A DNA stretch of 64,000 nt, taken from Cyanophora paradoxa (Eukaryota > Glaucocystophyceae > Cyanophorales > Cyanophoraceae). The translations under genes were made by a program, and so were the position numbers. Shown here in pieces: positions 1 to 11,846 of this stretch (position 1 is the first letter of the stretch; every line of letters starts with the position of its first letter). The notes below the pieces were generated by a model. That model saw only the letters and a program-made list of their open reading frames with translations. It was not told where the DNA came from and did not search any database. The DNA is taken from NCBI GenBank assembly GCA_004431415.1, contig QPMI01000239.1, positions 48,764 to 112,763 on the forward strand, written 5' to 3'.

Positions 1-2388
1 AGGCCCGGCTCCGGCCCCGCCCCTGTACTACCACCCACACGAATTCACACCGGCCCCTCCGGCCCTCCAGCTTCGAACTCTTCTAAAGTTCTGGGCTGCG
101 TTTATCGGTAGATTCGATAGATGGTCACTCTGTTTACGTAGCGTGTTCGTTTCGTTTGTAATACGTTGTACAACCAGCTAGATTTGTCTTTCCAGTTTGT
201 ATAGGTATGCTAGCGCTGGCTTTCATGTCCGTTTGAAATATGTCAGCTTTAAAGAGCTGGTTCGGATACTCCGGAGGCTCGGTCGCCTGGAGTGTCTAAC
301 TATCAGGCGTTGCTGATCATGAAGATCTAGAGCGGCTAGCGCTGCTGCAAGTAGCCGGGGGCATTTGCCATATGCATGCCCGCCCGGGCCCGCAGCTGCC
401 CCTGAGACTGAACTTTAATTTGTGTTCGTAGATTCGGTGATTCCTGATTCCTGATTGTGGTGTCATGATCAGTGTCGGACCATGAGGCGTCAGTTTCTTG
501 ATTCATTAAAATTACAAGCCGTTGGTCGAGTCCGATGTCGTCCTAACTAGTACTTGATAAAGGGCCACTGACTTGCTGCGCGCGTCAGTTGGGTCCGGGG
601 AAGGGCATTTAACCTTGGCGAATCCGAAGCTTAAGATCTAGATGCAGAGAGCAGGGACTTAAGCTTAAGCTTAAGAAGGCGCCGCGGCGCGCGGTGGCCG
701 GCCCGGCGGGCGAGCTGCCGGGCCGGCTCCGAGGCTGGCCGGCGCCATGCCAGGCGAGCTGTCCTCGCGATCGAGGCGAGCTGTCCTCTAGATCTATAGA
801 GGCCTAGGTAGGCCTCAGGGCCTAGCTATATAGGGCGCGGGCCCCGGGGGCGGGGGATGGCTCGCAAATTGAACCTTGTGTACATGTGGACGTGCTCGAG
901 CTCCTGCGCATGCGCATCCCCCACGACCTGCACGAGTGCACATGTGCTGCGGGTGCGTCACGGCGTGGCGCGGAGGCGCGCGGCGCCGGCTGGCCTAGGC
1001 CTAGGGCCGGGGCTGGCCTAGGCCTGGCCTGGGCCTCCGCGCGATCTGGGCGCGCGCGGGCGCGGGGACGCTGCTCAAGCTCACGCTCCGCTCAGAAAGC
1101 GGCCGCGGCCGGAGGGTCCGTAAGGGCGCTTGCGCAGCGGGCCGCGGGCCAGCTCATGATCAGCGGCTGCAGCGCTAGCATGCATATGCGCAGGCATGCG
1201 CATCTCGCGCGCGCGGGGGCTCCGCGTCGCGCGGCGCGCGCGCCGCGCGGGCGTCGGCTTGTTGCAACCCAGCCAACCCAGCCGGCGGCCGGCTTGCGGC
1301 CGGGCGCAACCCAGCCGCTGAGCCACAGCAAACTGCCGCGCGCGCGAGAGGCGTAGCCATTGTTGAGCCGAGCCGAGCTGCGGCGCCCGGGGAGAAAGCG
1401 GCTGGGGGGGACCGTAAAAAGATTTTTGCAGGGTAAGTTAACGGACTCTCCAATGTGATTGGCTAGCGCGCGCGACGTCCTCCTACGCGACCGCGCTCGC
1501 GCCCGGCCTCGCTCTCGCAGTACGGAATGTCGGGCGTAATGCGCGCAACGACCTCGAATTGGTCTGGCCCGTATATCTGCTCCCTGTGCGTCGCTGGACC
1601 CATTCTTGTTCCGGGTGTTGGTGCCCGTTCCTGGATCACCATTTGGTCGGACGGGACCGGGAGACACGGTTTCGGGGTCCCCTGGGGATGGGCTTTCAGG
1701 GTATACCGCGCGGCCCGGGTTTTGAGGAGGTCGGGGAATTGGGATTCGGGGTGGGGTTGGGCCCGAGGGACAGGGACAGGGGAAGTGTTTTACCCTTCCC
1801 CAATAATTTAAGCTAGAGTTATATCATACATAGTATGTCACTCGCAGCCGCTGAGCCTTTTAAGTTCTCTCCCTCCTGGTAATTTAAGCTATAGCTATAG
1901 CTAGAGTTTTACGTCACTCCCAGTCGCTGAAACGTCAGGCTTCAAGGCTTTTGCAACTCCCTGTTTCAAGTTTTACGTAGCCATTTTGTCCATTCAGGCC
2001 CGGCGGCCCGGCCCTTAGGGCCTAGCCTGATCATGAGCCTCGATCGACTCCGAGGCTCCCAGGGCCCACAGGATGCCTCGGACGGTAGACGGTAGCCTGG
2101 TAGCCTGGGAGCTGCACGTCCGTGATCCATTAACCGCATATAGCTACTCATTGTCGGCCGGCGTACGCGTAGACCACAGATGTGCTGCTACTTAACAGCT
2201 AGCGAACGTCGCGTGCAATGCAACAGATATAGAGAAAACATACGCAAATAAAAAAGAAAGCATGTAGATTTAAAAGTATGCCTTGGGCCCCGAGGGAGAA
2301 GGGGCGCATCATTGCCAAGTTGCCGAAGAATGCTGGGCGCGCCCCCCGCGAGAGGGTGGGTGCCAGACGAGGGCTAGCCGCCGGCTGC
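1..2388. other. Spacer with no supported gene
   Basis: I see no recognisable coding region. Open frames here (for example 886-1356 and 1527-1811) have no family resemblance and no matching intron structure. The stretch has lower GC than the genes and is rich in short palindromes, such as the CTTAAG run near 658-675 and CCTAGG/AGGCCT clusters near 800-830 and 990-1030. The A-rich patch near 2225-2275 lies just 3' of the minus-strand SRA gene and could hold its 3' end, but I cannot point to a definite polyadenylation signal. Confidence 0.6.
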
Positions 2389-4638
2389 CTACTCCTTGCC
2401 GGCGCGCTTGCTGCCCTTGCCCTTGCCGTTGCCCTTGCCGGGCTTGCGGGCGGGGGCGGGGCTGGCGCTCGAGCTCGAGGCGCCCTCCTCCTCCGCCTCC
2501 TCCTCCTCGTCCTCGGGCCCGCGGCCGCAGATCCCGCAGCGCCCTGCCGGCCGCGCCTCCTCCGCCTTCTCCCAGGGCGCCGGACCCTGGTTCTTGCACC
2601 GCTCGAACTTGTAGTGGTACACCACGAACCCGCTCTTGCCCCGGTCCGCATTCACCTGCGCCCCGCGCTCAGCCACGCAGCTGGCGTGCCGGGAGAGGAG
2701 GGGGGAGGGGGTCGCGGGCGGGCGCGGGGGGGGGGGGGAGGGGGGGGAGGGGTGGGGAAAGGGGGTGGGGGGGTTGGGGGGGGGGGGGTTGGGAGGGGGG
2801 GGGGGCAGGTTCTTACGCGCCTCGACCACGTGGTAGAGGCCGTCGTAGCGGTACCCCTCCCTCGGGGCGTAGATGGAAGGCACCTTGAAGCCGCGGATGA
2901 CGCTGCGGGGGTTACAGCTCAGGCCAGCGCGGCTCGGAGCGCGCGGACTCATTGAGGCTGGGCTCGGGCGGACCGAATGGGAATCTTTTTATGCATGGAG
3001 ACAACCAACGCCATGTTCGTCCCCTCGAGCTTCTGGTCCTTCGACTGCTCCGCCGTTCGCTTGTTCCCGGAGAGATCGCGCCCTCCAGCGCCCGTGTACG
3101 TGAAGGTGTACCCCTCGTCCACGTCGTCCTCGTAGCCGCCGCTGAGCGCTATACTCTGGCAGCCGACCTTGGCCGTGCCGGCGATGCCCCCGACCGGCGG
3201 CTGCCGCGCGCCGCGCCAGTCGGGGGGCGGGGGAAGGAGCGGGGGGCGGGGGGAAGGGCGCGGACCCTGTGGACGCCGTCCTCGGAGGCGTGGATACGGT
3301 GCTTCCACCAGTGCCCGATGGGGATGCCCGGCACGTGCCCGATGTGCGTCGCCGGCACCTGCCCCACGCGTCGGGTGGCGGAGGAAGGACCCGCCGGCCG
3401 GGGCGCGCACGGGGGGCTCCTTGCGGCGCCCCGCGTTGGCCATCCCGGGCTTCTTCTCGCCCCGCGCCACCGGCGCCGCCTTCAGACGCTTGCCGCCCGC
3501 CTTCCGCGGCGGGCCCTTCCGCGGCCGCCGCTCCCCGTCCGCCTCCTCCTCCTCCTCCTCCTCCTCCTCCTCCTCCTCCTCCTCCTCCTCCTCCTCCTCG
3601 GGCTCGGAGACGACCGCCTCCTCCTCCTCCTCCTCTTCCTCGACGGCGTCCTCCGCGTCGCGCGAGGCGTCGTCGCCGTCGAGGGTGTGGCGGTAGAAGC
3701 CGTCCTCGCGCTGCCGCCCCGCGCTCGTCACTCGACGCGGCGCGGCGTCCGCGGCGGGGCGGCGCGCACCTGGGCCGAGGCGCGCGCCGAGCGCGCACGG
3801 GCTGCGCCGTCGCCGCCCCGCGACGCGCGCGCTGCGCCCGGCGTGAGGTCCCGGGAGCGGGGCGCCGGCAGCGGGCGGGGCGGGGGGCACCTTCTGCGGC
3901 TTGCGGGCCGGCGCGCGCCCGGCGACGGCGTCGACGGCGCGGGCGACGGCCTTGGAGCTCTGCGCGGCCCCGGCCCGAGCCGCCGAGTCGGGCGCGGTCG
4001 CCGACGAGCAGGGGCGGGCGGGGCGGGGCGCGCGGGGCGGGGCGGGGCGCACGCGGATGCTCTCGCGGATGTTGGCGGCGCGGATGTCGTCCAGGTCGAA
4101 GAGCTCCTCCTCCTCGCCCCCGCGCCCCGCCCTCTCCTCCCGCTCCTCCTCCTCCTCCTCCTCTTCCTCTTCCGCCACCAGGTCCTCCACCGCCTCATCC
4201 TCCTCCTCCTCCGCGCCCCCGGCCGCCGCCGCCCTGCCCCACGCCCGTGAGCCGCCCGGCAATGGAGGGTCAAGCTCCGGCCGCGAACCTGCGGCCGCGC
4301 TTGGCGCGGGTAGCAGGGGCGCGGCGGGTCGCGGTCTTGGCAGCCGCGCGCTTCGGCTGCGGGCGGCGGGAGCGTCACGGGGCGGCGGCGGGAGCGGGGG
4401 GCGGGAGGGCGCTCGCCCGCTCGGCCGGCATGGGCGAGGCCCCGCGGAGGAGAGCCGCCTGCTCGAGGAGCCTCCTCCTCGCCGTCTCGGGGTCCACGAC
4501 GTCCTCGGCGCGGATGGGGACGGGCTTCGCCGGCTCCTCCTCCTCCGCCGCCAGCAGCGCCTGCTGCAGATCCTGGGCCGGCGCAATCCGTCGAGAGCGG
4601 GTCTTGTCATTCGCCGGAGTCGGAGCGCGATCGCTCAT
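2389..4638 (-). CDS. SRA-YDG domain protein (UHRF1-type methyl-CpG reader) with long acidic tracts
   Basis: SRA domains flip methylcytosine out of DNA; in UHRF1 they recognise hemimethylated CpG. Here the domain is spread over exons near 3370-2600. They read [20 protein letters not shown], then [42 protein letters not shown] and [14 protein letters not shown]. These match the UHRF1 SRA order, including the NKR finger that inserts into the flipped-base gap. The N-terminal half is disordered: it has a basic AT-hook-like stretch ([17 protein letters not shown], near 4290-4345) and several Glu runs, the longest at 3541-3600. I see no PHD, TTD, ubiquitin-like, SET or RING domain. One CGIC pair near the C-terminus is not a zinc finger by itself. 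The start is the ATG at 4638 and the stop is at 2389. A G-rich intron separates the last two SRA exons. A nuclear role in reading DNA methylation is inferred from the family. Confidence 0.85.
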
Positions 4639-5434
4639 CGCCTGTCGTCGGCGCCTGCGTCAGCAGCCGCCTCCAAAAAACGGCGGGAAACTGGGGACCG
4701 GCGAGAATGGCCCCGAAGTCGTCGCAGGAGCCCCGGGCTCCGAATTCGCAGATCTACGTTTTCAGAGTGAGAAACGATCATGGGATTCGGATTTCGGCCC
4801 TCGAGCTAGTTCGGACTTCGGAGCGAGGACGGGCCCTTTCAATACGCCCGCAATCAATACAGATGAACAGGGAGAGAACGCACCGGCGCCCCAGCTTGGC
4901 GCCGACTAGCGAAGTCGCATCGCCGTCCAGGAGCTCGACGGGCTGCTGGGCGGCGAATCAAATCACGATATATGCAAGCGACTGAACGGCCACGTACCGA
5001 GCCGCGTGCCATCGCAGACGAGCCGCGAGCGAGTTCGACGGGTACGGTGGAGGGCGGGCAAAGTGGGTCTACCCCAAACTACGCACGGGCGACGTAATAT
5101 ACGTACAGCTCGTGCAGCTTAAGCTTGACCTCGACAGCTCGCGATCGTTGCTCGGCTCAGGCCCAGTTCTAATCTTATTTCTTCGATCCGACTCGGGGCC
5201 TTGCAGCTTCGAGAACGCGGTGCGCTCCGCGCGTGGCCGTAAAGCTACAGAGCGCAGTAAATAACCTCTAGCGTGGCGCCGTTGAGCACGCGCTCTCCCC
5301 AGCTTGCGCGGCCGTTCACGTGCTGAAAGCGAGCGCTCGTGCACAGGCCCGTGCCTGTCGAACTTTACGAGTCAACCGAGATTCAGACATACAAAGTGTC
5401 GTGTGCATCGACCCGCGAGGCTTGCGAGGCTGGG
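4639..5434. promoter_or_regulatory. Spacer between divergent genes
   Basis: The spacer lies between the start of the minus-strand SRA gene and the proposed start of the plus-strand gene at 5435, so it should carry both promoters. I recognise no TATA box, RNA gene or repeat family. Confidence 0.35.
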
Positions 5435-6444
5435 ATGTCGACGCGCTCGGAGGCGCCGGCCGCGGCTCCTAGCCTGGCCGGCGCCGGTTGCAGTGAAAAA
5501 TGTGCCAGACTGTGCGAGGCGCTCCGGAACGTGTCGTCGGCCTCGAATAGCCCCGGAGAACGGTATTTCCCGTGGCCACGAGCCGCGCCCCCGCTCGTAC
5601 TGACAGCTGGCACGCATCGCGCGCGTACGCGTACGCAGGCTCGGGCTCGGTGACGTCGGGGACGATGCGGCGTCGGATCGCCTGTCCTGCCGCTCGCATT
5701 CCTTCTGCTCGGCCGTCGGCGGCGACGTGCCCGTCATCGACGTGGAGCAGCTCCCCTCGAACTCGCCCTCGCTCTGCTCGTCCCTTGGGGGGAGCCCGCG
5801 GAGCTGCGGCTCGGGCGCGCTCGACTCGCCCCCGCCGCTCGACGCGAGCACTTCGAGCCGCTTCGCTTCGCTGCGGCCGCCGGTGCGCCGGCGTCTCGGC
5901 GCGTGCCTGCGCCGCCGCCGCCGCCGACGACGACGACGGCGCGCGCCCGCAGGCCCGGCGCCTCGACGCCGTCCAGGACGAGGAGGTCCCGGAGGACGAG
6001 TGGGCCGGCCTCGACGTCCGCCCCCCCGCCTTCCTCCCGTTTTCCGCGCCGGCGCCGGCGCCCTCACACTTCGGGTCGCGGCAGGGGGCGTGGAGCGTCA
6101 AGGCGAGCGTGGGGATGGACGTCGTGCGAGTCGAGCTGGAGGTCTCCGCGGGGCGCCGCCCGCGCCTGGCGGACGTGGAGGCGGCCGTGCGCGAGGCGGC
6201 CGCCTCCTCGCTGGAGGCCGTCGCCCCGCACGGCGCCTTCCTCCTCTCATTCCCCCTCCTCGGCCCCGGCGAGCGCCGCTTCGCGCGCCTCCAGCGCGAC
6301 TCGGACGTGCCCCGCTGGCTCCGCTCCGCCCCCGCCGGCTCCCGCTCCGCGCCCCTCGTCGTCGCCGTCGGCTCCCTCCGGAGCGCCTTCCACTCCGCCC
6401 GCCCCGCCCCCGGCCCCCTCGCCCCTTCCCTCCTCGCCTCCTGA
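5435..6444 (+). CDS. Unknown protein, three exons
   Basis: I do not recognise the family. The model is supported by frame continuity. Exon 1 runs 5435-5562. The intron at 5563-5638 (GT-AG) completes a split Arg codon. Exon 2 runs 5639-5882. The intron at 5883-5952 (GTGCG to GCAG) is phase 0. Exon 3 runs 5953-6444. The N-terminal part is Ser/Ala-rich with scattered Cys (SEKCARLCEALRNVSS, RLSCRSHSFCSAVGG). The C-terminal exon looks folded, with an acidic entry (QDEEVPEDEW) and then a beta-strand-like segment (VGMDVVRVELEVS), a helix (LADVEAAVREAAASSLEAV) and more hydrophobic strands. About 255 residues are predicted, with no clear signal peptide or membrane segment. The frame around 5640-5720 has no ATG, so an upstream exon is required; the choice of 5435 is inference. 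Confidence 0.5.
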
Positions 6445-6633
6445 ACTCAGCCTGGCGAGCCTGTTCGTTGGACCCTCGAGCTCCTCTTGCTTCGGGGCCG
6501 CCAGGGACGAACTATAGCTAGTTACTCGTTTCGTGTAGTTGCTACCTAATTTAATTTCGATCTCTCCTCCGCAGCCCTCTGTCGCTTAATGTCCAGTACT
6601 AGTCTCGACGTCTCTGCCTTCTTGGAACACCGA

Positions 6634-7022
6634 TCACGATGTCGTGATGTACATGTCGATCTCGCGATTCAATGATTCTCGAAGGTCGACGGGGTCGACG
6701 TCCGACCGTCGCGGGGGCAGCCACGATTCGATGCTCTTAGGGATCCGATGATCCCGGAGCGATAAGCAGCGGAGCTCGCTGAAAGGGGGCTGATCGAGGG
6801 GTCCCCGGCTAACGAAAGACGAAGGCGGCCGCGGCAGCAGCATCATGGCATCCGGCTCCGGATCCGTGGCGGCGGTCTCGGCCGGCCTCGGCGACGCCAG
6901 GCCCACTGGGGCCCAGGCGGAACAGCGGGGGAGGTTATAGGCCCGCGAACGCGCCGGCCACGAGATCGAAAAGCGTCCCGGAATTCATCAAGAACCTGTG
7001 TCATTCTTGGAGGAACTCGCAT
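6634..7022 (-). CDS. Weak candidate small gene
   Basis: A two-exon reading on the minus strand starts at the ATG at 7022 (MRVPPRMTQVLDEFRDAF). One intron of about 56 bases, beginning GTGGCC and ending CCCCAG near 6910, is in phase. The reading continues with ASPRPAETAATDPEPDAMM and ends MYITTS at 6634. Composition is unlike the GC-rich neighbours and I recognise no family. It could be chance, since the region is AT-richer and open frames are short. Confidence 0.3.
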
Positions 7023-7306
7023 AATCTCAATCAAGCGGGAACTAGAGCTACATACACGGGCTAATGACTCTGACACTGAAAGTGAATTGAAACGGAAAGG
7101 GCTCCTATAGGCTATAGCTGGTAGTACTGTCTGTGACTGCAATTTCCCGAAACAGCCGTAATGAAAACAGGTGCGCATGCGCCGGCGCCCTCGGAAGCAG
7201 AGGGACCCGCCCACGTGGATATGTACAAGGCGGAGATCCCGGCCGCTTCACCTCCTGGCTGCTGAAAGCTGTTCTGCTGAAAGAAAAGCGGGCCGGCTCG
7301 CCCCCT
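7023..7306. other. Spacer 3' of the transporter gene
   Basis: The stretch lies between the start of the weak candidate and the stop of the minus-strand SafE gene. I see nothing definite in it. Confidence 0.3.
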
Positions 7307-9026
7307 TCATTGCTTCTTCTCGGGGTCGGACTTGGCGGCCTGGGGGCGGGGGCGGGTGAGGGGCGGGGCGGGGCTGGGCGGGGGCGGGGCGGCGGGGACC
7401 TCCTTCTTGACGAGCATGCCCTTGAGGTTGAGCATCTTGAGGCCGAGGTACATCAGCATCACCGCGAACACGAACTGCCGCCCCGTCAGCGCCCCGGCGC
7501 TCGCCCCGGGGGGCGGGGGCGCGCCTTCATGGTGCGCTCGGGGAGGCCGCAGGCGAGGAGGGCGCCGGCGCGGGCGCCGACGAGGACGCCGGGGATGAGG
7601 CCCGGGATGAGCTCCGTGCGCACGTTGCCCTGCTTGTAGTGCGTCCAGACCCCCGTGATGGCCGGCAGGATCATCGCCATCAGCGCCGTCCCCTGCGCCA
7701 TCTGCTGCATGATCCCGCACTGCACCATCATCGGGATCGACACTGCCGCCCCGCCCGTCCCCAGCAGCCCTGCCCCGCCCCAGCTCAGCGCCTGCTGAAA
7801 GGCCGGCGGCGCGCTCCGGGGGCGCACCGACGATGAGGCCCGTCATGAGGCCCGTGATCAGCAGGAGACCGGTCGTCTGCCAGTACTGCATCATCATCGG
7901 GATCGCGTTCGCTGCGCGAGATCCGTCAGCGCGCGCAGCAGCAACATACGCTCCGGCGGGCCGCGCACCGAGAGTCGCCGTCGCCAGCGGGCTGACGGGC
8001 GTGGCCACGGCGGCGGCACCGGCGCCCATGGCCACCGCCTTGCGGCCGATGCGGATGGCTGCCCAGACCCACCACAGGCCGAGGAACCTGCAAGCGCCGG
8101 TTAACGGCCGCTGGCGCCGCAGGATCAAATCTTCGCTCACTTCTTGAGGAGGCCGCCATCCATTTTGTTCGCCGCCAGGGCGCCAAAGCGCGCCGAGATG
8201 ATGGCCGTTACGGTAATGATCAGACCGTAGAGCGGCAGGAGCATGCCTGCTCGGCCGGTGAGGCCATACTGACGTCATTCAAGCGCAGCGCGCTCCGCAC
8301 CCTTCTGGTAATACGTGTAGCAGCCAGAGATGCCAGTGGCGATGACTGCAACGAGCGCGGTGCCGTGGCCCTCGTGCTGGGACAGGCCTTACCGAAGCGA
8401 CGAGTGCGCGGGAACGCGAGCTGCCAACCTGGGTAAACTTGAGCAGGGACGTCACGATGGGAATCAGCACGAAAGCGCCTCCTGTGACAGATTTCAGCGC
8501 GAGGGACAAGGGACGCTGGTGGGTGGCGGGCTTGCGAACCGAGGCCGATGAGACCGCCGCCGCAGCCGGCAAGGAAGCCGATGACGAGGCCAGCCACCAG
8601 CCAGCCGTACTTGTTGGACTACGAAAAGGCGGATGCCGCGTGAGGGTCGGGGGAGGCGACGAAACTGGCGGCAAGCTGTGAGCTCACATAGATCCAGTCG
8701 AGAATCGGGGAGTGGCGCTCGGGGGACGAGGGATGGCTCATAGCAGCCGCAACGGCCATGTTGGGGTCGATGGGAACCTGCTTGGCAGAGTCCCACGATG
8801 GGGCACTGCCGTCCGCCGACGGGCTCTCACACTGGACCTGGAATGTGCGGGCAGGTGGCGCGGCGAACGTCCTGGCGTTGAAAACAGGACGGCCGAAGAA
8901 CTGCCGGCTGATGTCATGGCTCGACTTCGGGGCGGCCGCACGCTGGGCCGCTCGCGAGATGACGCTATGGAGGATGGCCGGCGTCGGCGTGGCCAACGCC
9001 GGGACGGGTGTGACGAAGGCGTTCAT
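7307..9026 (-). CDS. TauE/SafE-family anion transporter
   Basis: This is a membrane permease family that exports sulfite, sulfoacetate or related anions. The two-repeat SafE layout is visible. The first half reads YGWLVAGLVIGFLAGCGGG, then SVTGGAFVLIPIVTSLLKF, GTALVAVIATGISGCYTYYQ and LPLYGLIITVTAIISARFGA. The second half begins IPMMMQYWQTTGLLLITGLM and GLLGTGGAAVSIPMMVQ, then GTALMAMILPAITGVWTHY, PGVLVGARAGALLACGLPE and QFVFAVMLMYLGLKM. The C-terminus is Lys/Pro-rich. Introns that restore frame include a 69-base GTGAGC-TAG intron near 8685-8620 and a 54-base intron near 8310-8255 that removes an in-frame TGA. About 60 N-terminal residues from the ATG at 9026 are Ala/Ser/Arg-rich (ISRAAQRAAAPKSS) and could be an organelle-targeting region. 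Substrate and membrane are not determined. Confidence 0.8.
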
Positions 9027-9493
9027 CGCGCGTTCAGGCGTTCAAAAAAGACTAGCAGCAGCCAAAGGGGCAAATGCAGTGACGCGGACGGTCCGCGGCG
9101 GGGGTACGCCTGAGAAGGCATCGCGAGGGGCGCGCCAAGTTGCAGTTTGCCTGCAAGAAGAACCTGCAGCTGATATATATATGGGGAACCGCTCGTAAAG
9201 CAGCGGCTGCAAGCCCGGCAGCGGCCCCGCGCGTTGGACGCGTACGCGTACCGTAGTACGGCGGTTAACGTCACATACTATGATAATAACGTGCGTTAAC
9301 GTTGGGCCGCCGGGCGCTTGACGTTTCAAGTTCAAATTCGTGGACATGGTAAGGTCTTGCGCGTCGACATCGACGTCGCGTCGGCGGCGCATGCGTATGC
9401 GCATGGTGCGGCATTGCCAGCTGCGCATGCGCATGCCACATAAGCTTAAGCCTAACTATAAGCGGCGGCGGCTTCTGCGAGGGCTGCCTCAGA
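9027..9493. other. Spacer with dense palindromes
   Basis: No gene is seen. The stretch around 9388-9437 alternates GCATGC and TGCGCA motifs that could fold on themselves. It separates the promoter side of the SafE gene from the 3' end of the DUF482 gene. Confidence 0.4.
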
Positions 9494-11846
9494 TCAGCTG
9501 CAGGCCGCCGGGCGCGGGCGCGGGCGCGGGTGCGTTCGCGACGACGGGTGGTCCGTTAGGTTCTGTACAGCAATAGACACTGAAAGGGGGGCGAGGCCCG
9601 CGAGGGAGGGGGGGGGGGGGGGGGGGGGGGCTACGGGGAGGGAGAGGGGGCGGACGGAGGCGGGGCTACGGGGGGCGGGCGGGGGCGGGGCGGGGCGGGG
9701 CCGGAGCGGGGAGAGGAGTTGGCGGGCGTCAAACTCGTCGGCCACGAACGCTAGCTCGCCGCGCAGCTGCCCCTCCACCGCCCGCCCCAGCACCTGCCCG
9801 CCCCTTCCCTCTCACCGGCCGCCCAGCATTCCAAGGGCGCGAGGCCCGCCCCGCACCCGGTTGCGGAAGAAGTGGGCGGAGGTCACGAGCGTCGGCTCGA
9901 AGCCCCGCATCCACTGCGCCGGCGCGTCACGGGCTCGGGCCGGGCCCCGGCGCGGGCCAGGGGGGGCCGGCGCGCCTTGAACTCCCCGCCGGCGCCGGGC
10001 TCGAAGCGGTGGAGGCGGCGGGCGATGCAGTACTCGAGCGCGGCGTAGTAGCAGACCTGCGGGCGGGGGCGAGTGAGGCGGGGCGGGGGCGGGGCCGGGG
10101 GGCGGGGCCGGGTGCCTCGAAGTGGAGGAAGGGGACGGGGGCCTCGGCGCCCCAGTAGCGCCCGTAGAAGACGCCGCCGCGCTCCAGGTTCACCGTCGCC
10201 GCTATCATGCGCCCGCCCCTGGCCCCCGCCCCGTCACCACGAGGAGGGCGGCCGTTTCGAGGCCGGCGCCGGCGCGGGGCCGGCACCGGTAGGCGGCGAC
10301 GACGACGAGGTCGTCCCGCATGCGCTCCCCCATCAGCTCGAACCACGCCCTGTTCAGGTACGCCCTGCCGCCCCGTCAGCGGGCCGTCTGGGCGGGCGCC
10401 GGGGAGGCGGCGGGGCCGGCGCACCGGCTCGGGTAGGGCCGCGGGGAAGCCGGCCGCCCATCGCCCTCGCACTCGCCCTCGCCCCACGCCGGCCCCCTCT
10501 GACCGAACCGCGTCAGCGCCGGGCGGAGAGCCGGGGTGTGTGTGTGTGGGTAGTACCCGATGCGAGGCGTAGAGTTCGTAGGCGCGGGAGATTACGCTCG
10601 GCGTGAGCTGCCCAGGAATCAGAATGAGAGGGGGGCGGAGGGGGGGCCCCGGGGGTACGGCACCTGCTCGCCGGTGAGGACGCGGACGGTGATTCCGGCC
10701 TCGCGCACGGCGCGGCGCTCCCGGCGGATCTGCAGCCGCCGCCGGCTCTTCAACGCGCCAAGGTACTCTGCCGGGGGAGGGGGAGAAGGTCAGGGGGTTA
10801 CGCGTCGCGTCGGGGCCCGGGGTACCTTCAAAGGACGCAAACTGCGAGGGGCGGAAGTGGTACTGGATTCCGTGGCGCTGGAGAAAACTGCGGGGCGGGG
10901 AGGGGGGGGGGGGTCAGCAATGTGGGGCGGCAAGGCGGGGGGGCAGGGGCGGGGGACCCGAGGGGGGAGAGGAGGGAGGCCTCCTCGGGGGTGCAGAAGG
11001 CGAGGTGGACGGAGGAGAGGGCGGAGCTGTGCACGAGCCGCTTGAGCGTCGCCCCCGCCTCCCGCACCAGCGCCCCCCGCGCCTCCCCCGGCGCCGTCAG
11101 CACCCGGCAGCCCGAGACCGGCGAGAAGGGCACGCAGGCGAGGGCCTTCGGGTAGTACGCCTGCCCCAGCGACGCGGCGAGCTGCGCCCAGCGCTGCGCG
11201 GCCGCGCTCAGAGGGGGGCGGGCGGGCGGGGGTGGCGGGCGAGGGGGGGCACCTCCTGGGGGATGAACTCGCCGAGGGAGTGGGACTTGAGGTAGAGGGG
11301 CACGCCGGCGACCATGCGCGGGCCCGCGTGCAGCGTCAGGTGCATCGGCCGCCACCCCGTCCCCTCCCCCGCCACCCCGCTCTCCTCTGCGCCCCGCCGT
11401 CCGACCCCGGTCACCGGCCGCGCGCCGGTCGAGCGAGCCGCCGCTGAGCAACGCGGACCGAGGGTGCGGAGAAAGCGGTGGTCGACAAAGGGCGTGCAGG
11501 CGGCGGCCATGCGGTTCCATGCCGCCTCATCGACCTCGGACATCGACCCCGCGACGCGCACTTCAAGCGGGACCCACCGCGGCGCTCCAGGTTGCCGCAG
11601 AGGCGACGCAGGTTGTCGCTCCACCTCCGCTTCGCCGTCAAGGTCGCAGCGCGCCGGCTGTCGTTTCGAGCGCGCGGCCCGCGACGCCCGCCGCCGTCGG
11701 CAGAGCAGTGAGCGCACTTCACTGTCCGGAATAGCTACTCGCTCTCCAAAGAACGATGGCGCCGGGCCAGCTGATCCGCCTATCATGCGCGCCGCACCTC
11801 CACGCGCACCGCGCCAGGGCGTGGATGGGGCGGCAAAGGCCTCCAT
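9494..11846 (-). CDS. DUF482 / FemAB-like N-acyltransferase family protein (COG3146, PF04339)
   Basis: The family has a GNAT-like fold related to FemAB aminoacyl transferases. It occurs in bacteria and in algae and plants, and its reaction is not settled. Signature segments appear in the family order: LEVRVAGSMSEVDEAAWNRM, GVPLYLKSHSLGEF, QAYYPKALACVPFSPVSG, VHSSALSSVHLAFCTPEE, FLQRHGIQYHF, SFEYLGALKSRRRLQIRRER, MIAATVNLERGGVFYGRYWG, VPFLHFEACYYAALEYCIAR and TLVTSAHFF. The start is taken at the ATG at 11846 (MEAFAAPSTPWRG); the N-terminal 120 or so residues are Arg/Ala-rich and may be a targeting sequence. The last clear family segment ends near 9720 (AFVADEFDARQLLSPL). The region from there to the stop at 9494 holds a run of 23 G on the plus strand (9608-9630), so the 3' end is uncertain. 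Many short introns interrupt the gene. Confidence 0.8.

Noticed and set aside
886-1667. Overlapping long open frames on both strands
   Set aside because: The frames owe their length to high GC and few stops. Products are Arg/Ala-rich with no family resemblance or intron logic.
2949-4909. Very long open frames of Ser, Leu or Arg runs on the strand opposite the SRA gene
   Set aside because: They are shadows of the Glu-rich tracts; the SRA domain fixes the minus strand as coding.
8255-8315. In-frame TGA in the transporter gene as a selenocysteine or disabling mutation
   Set aside because: A 54-base GTGCG-GCAG intron removes it and joins the two transporter segments in phase; no SECIS element was sought or needed.
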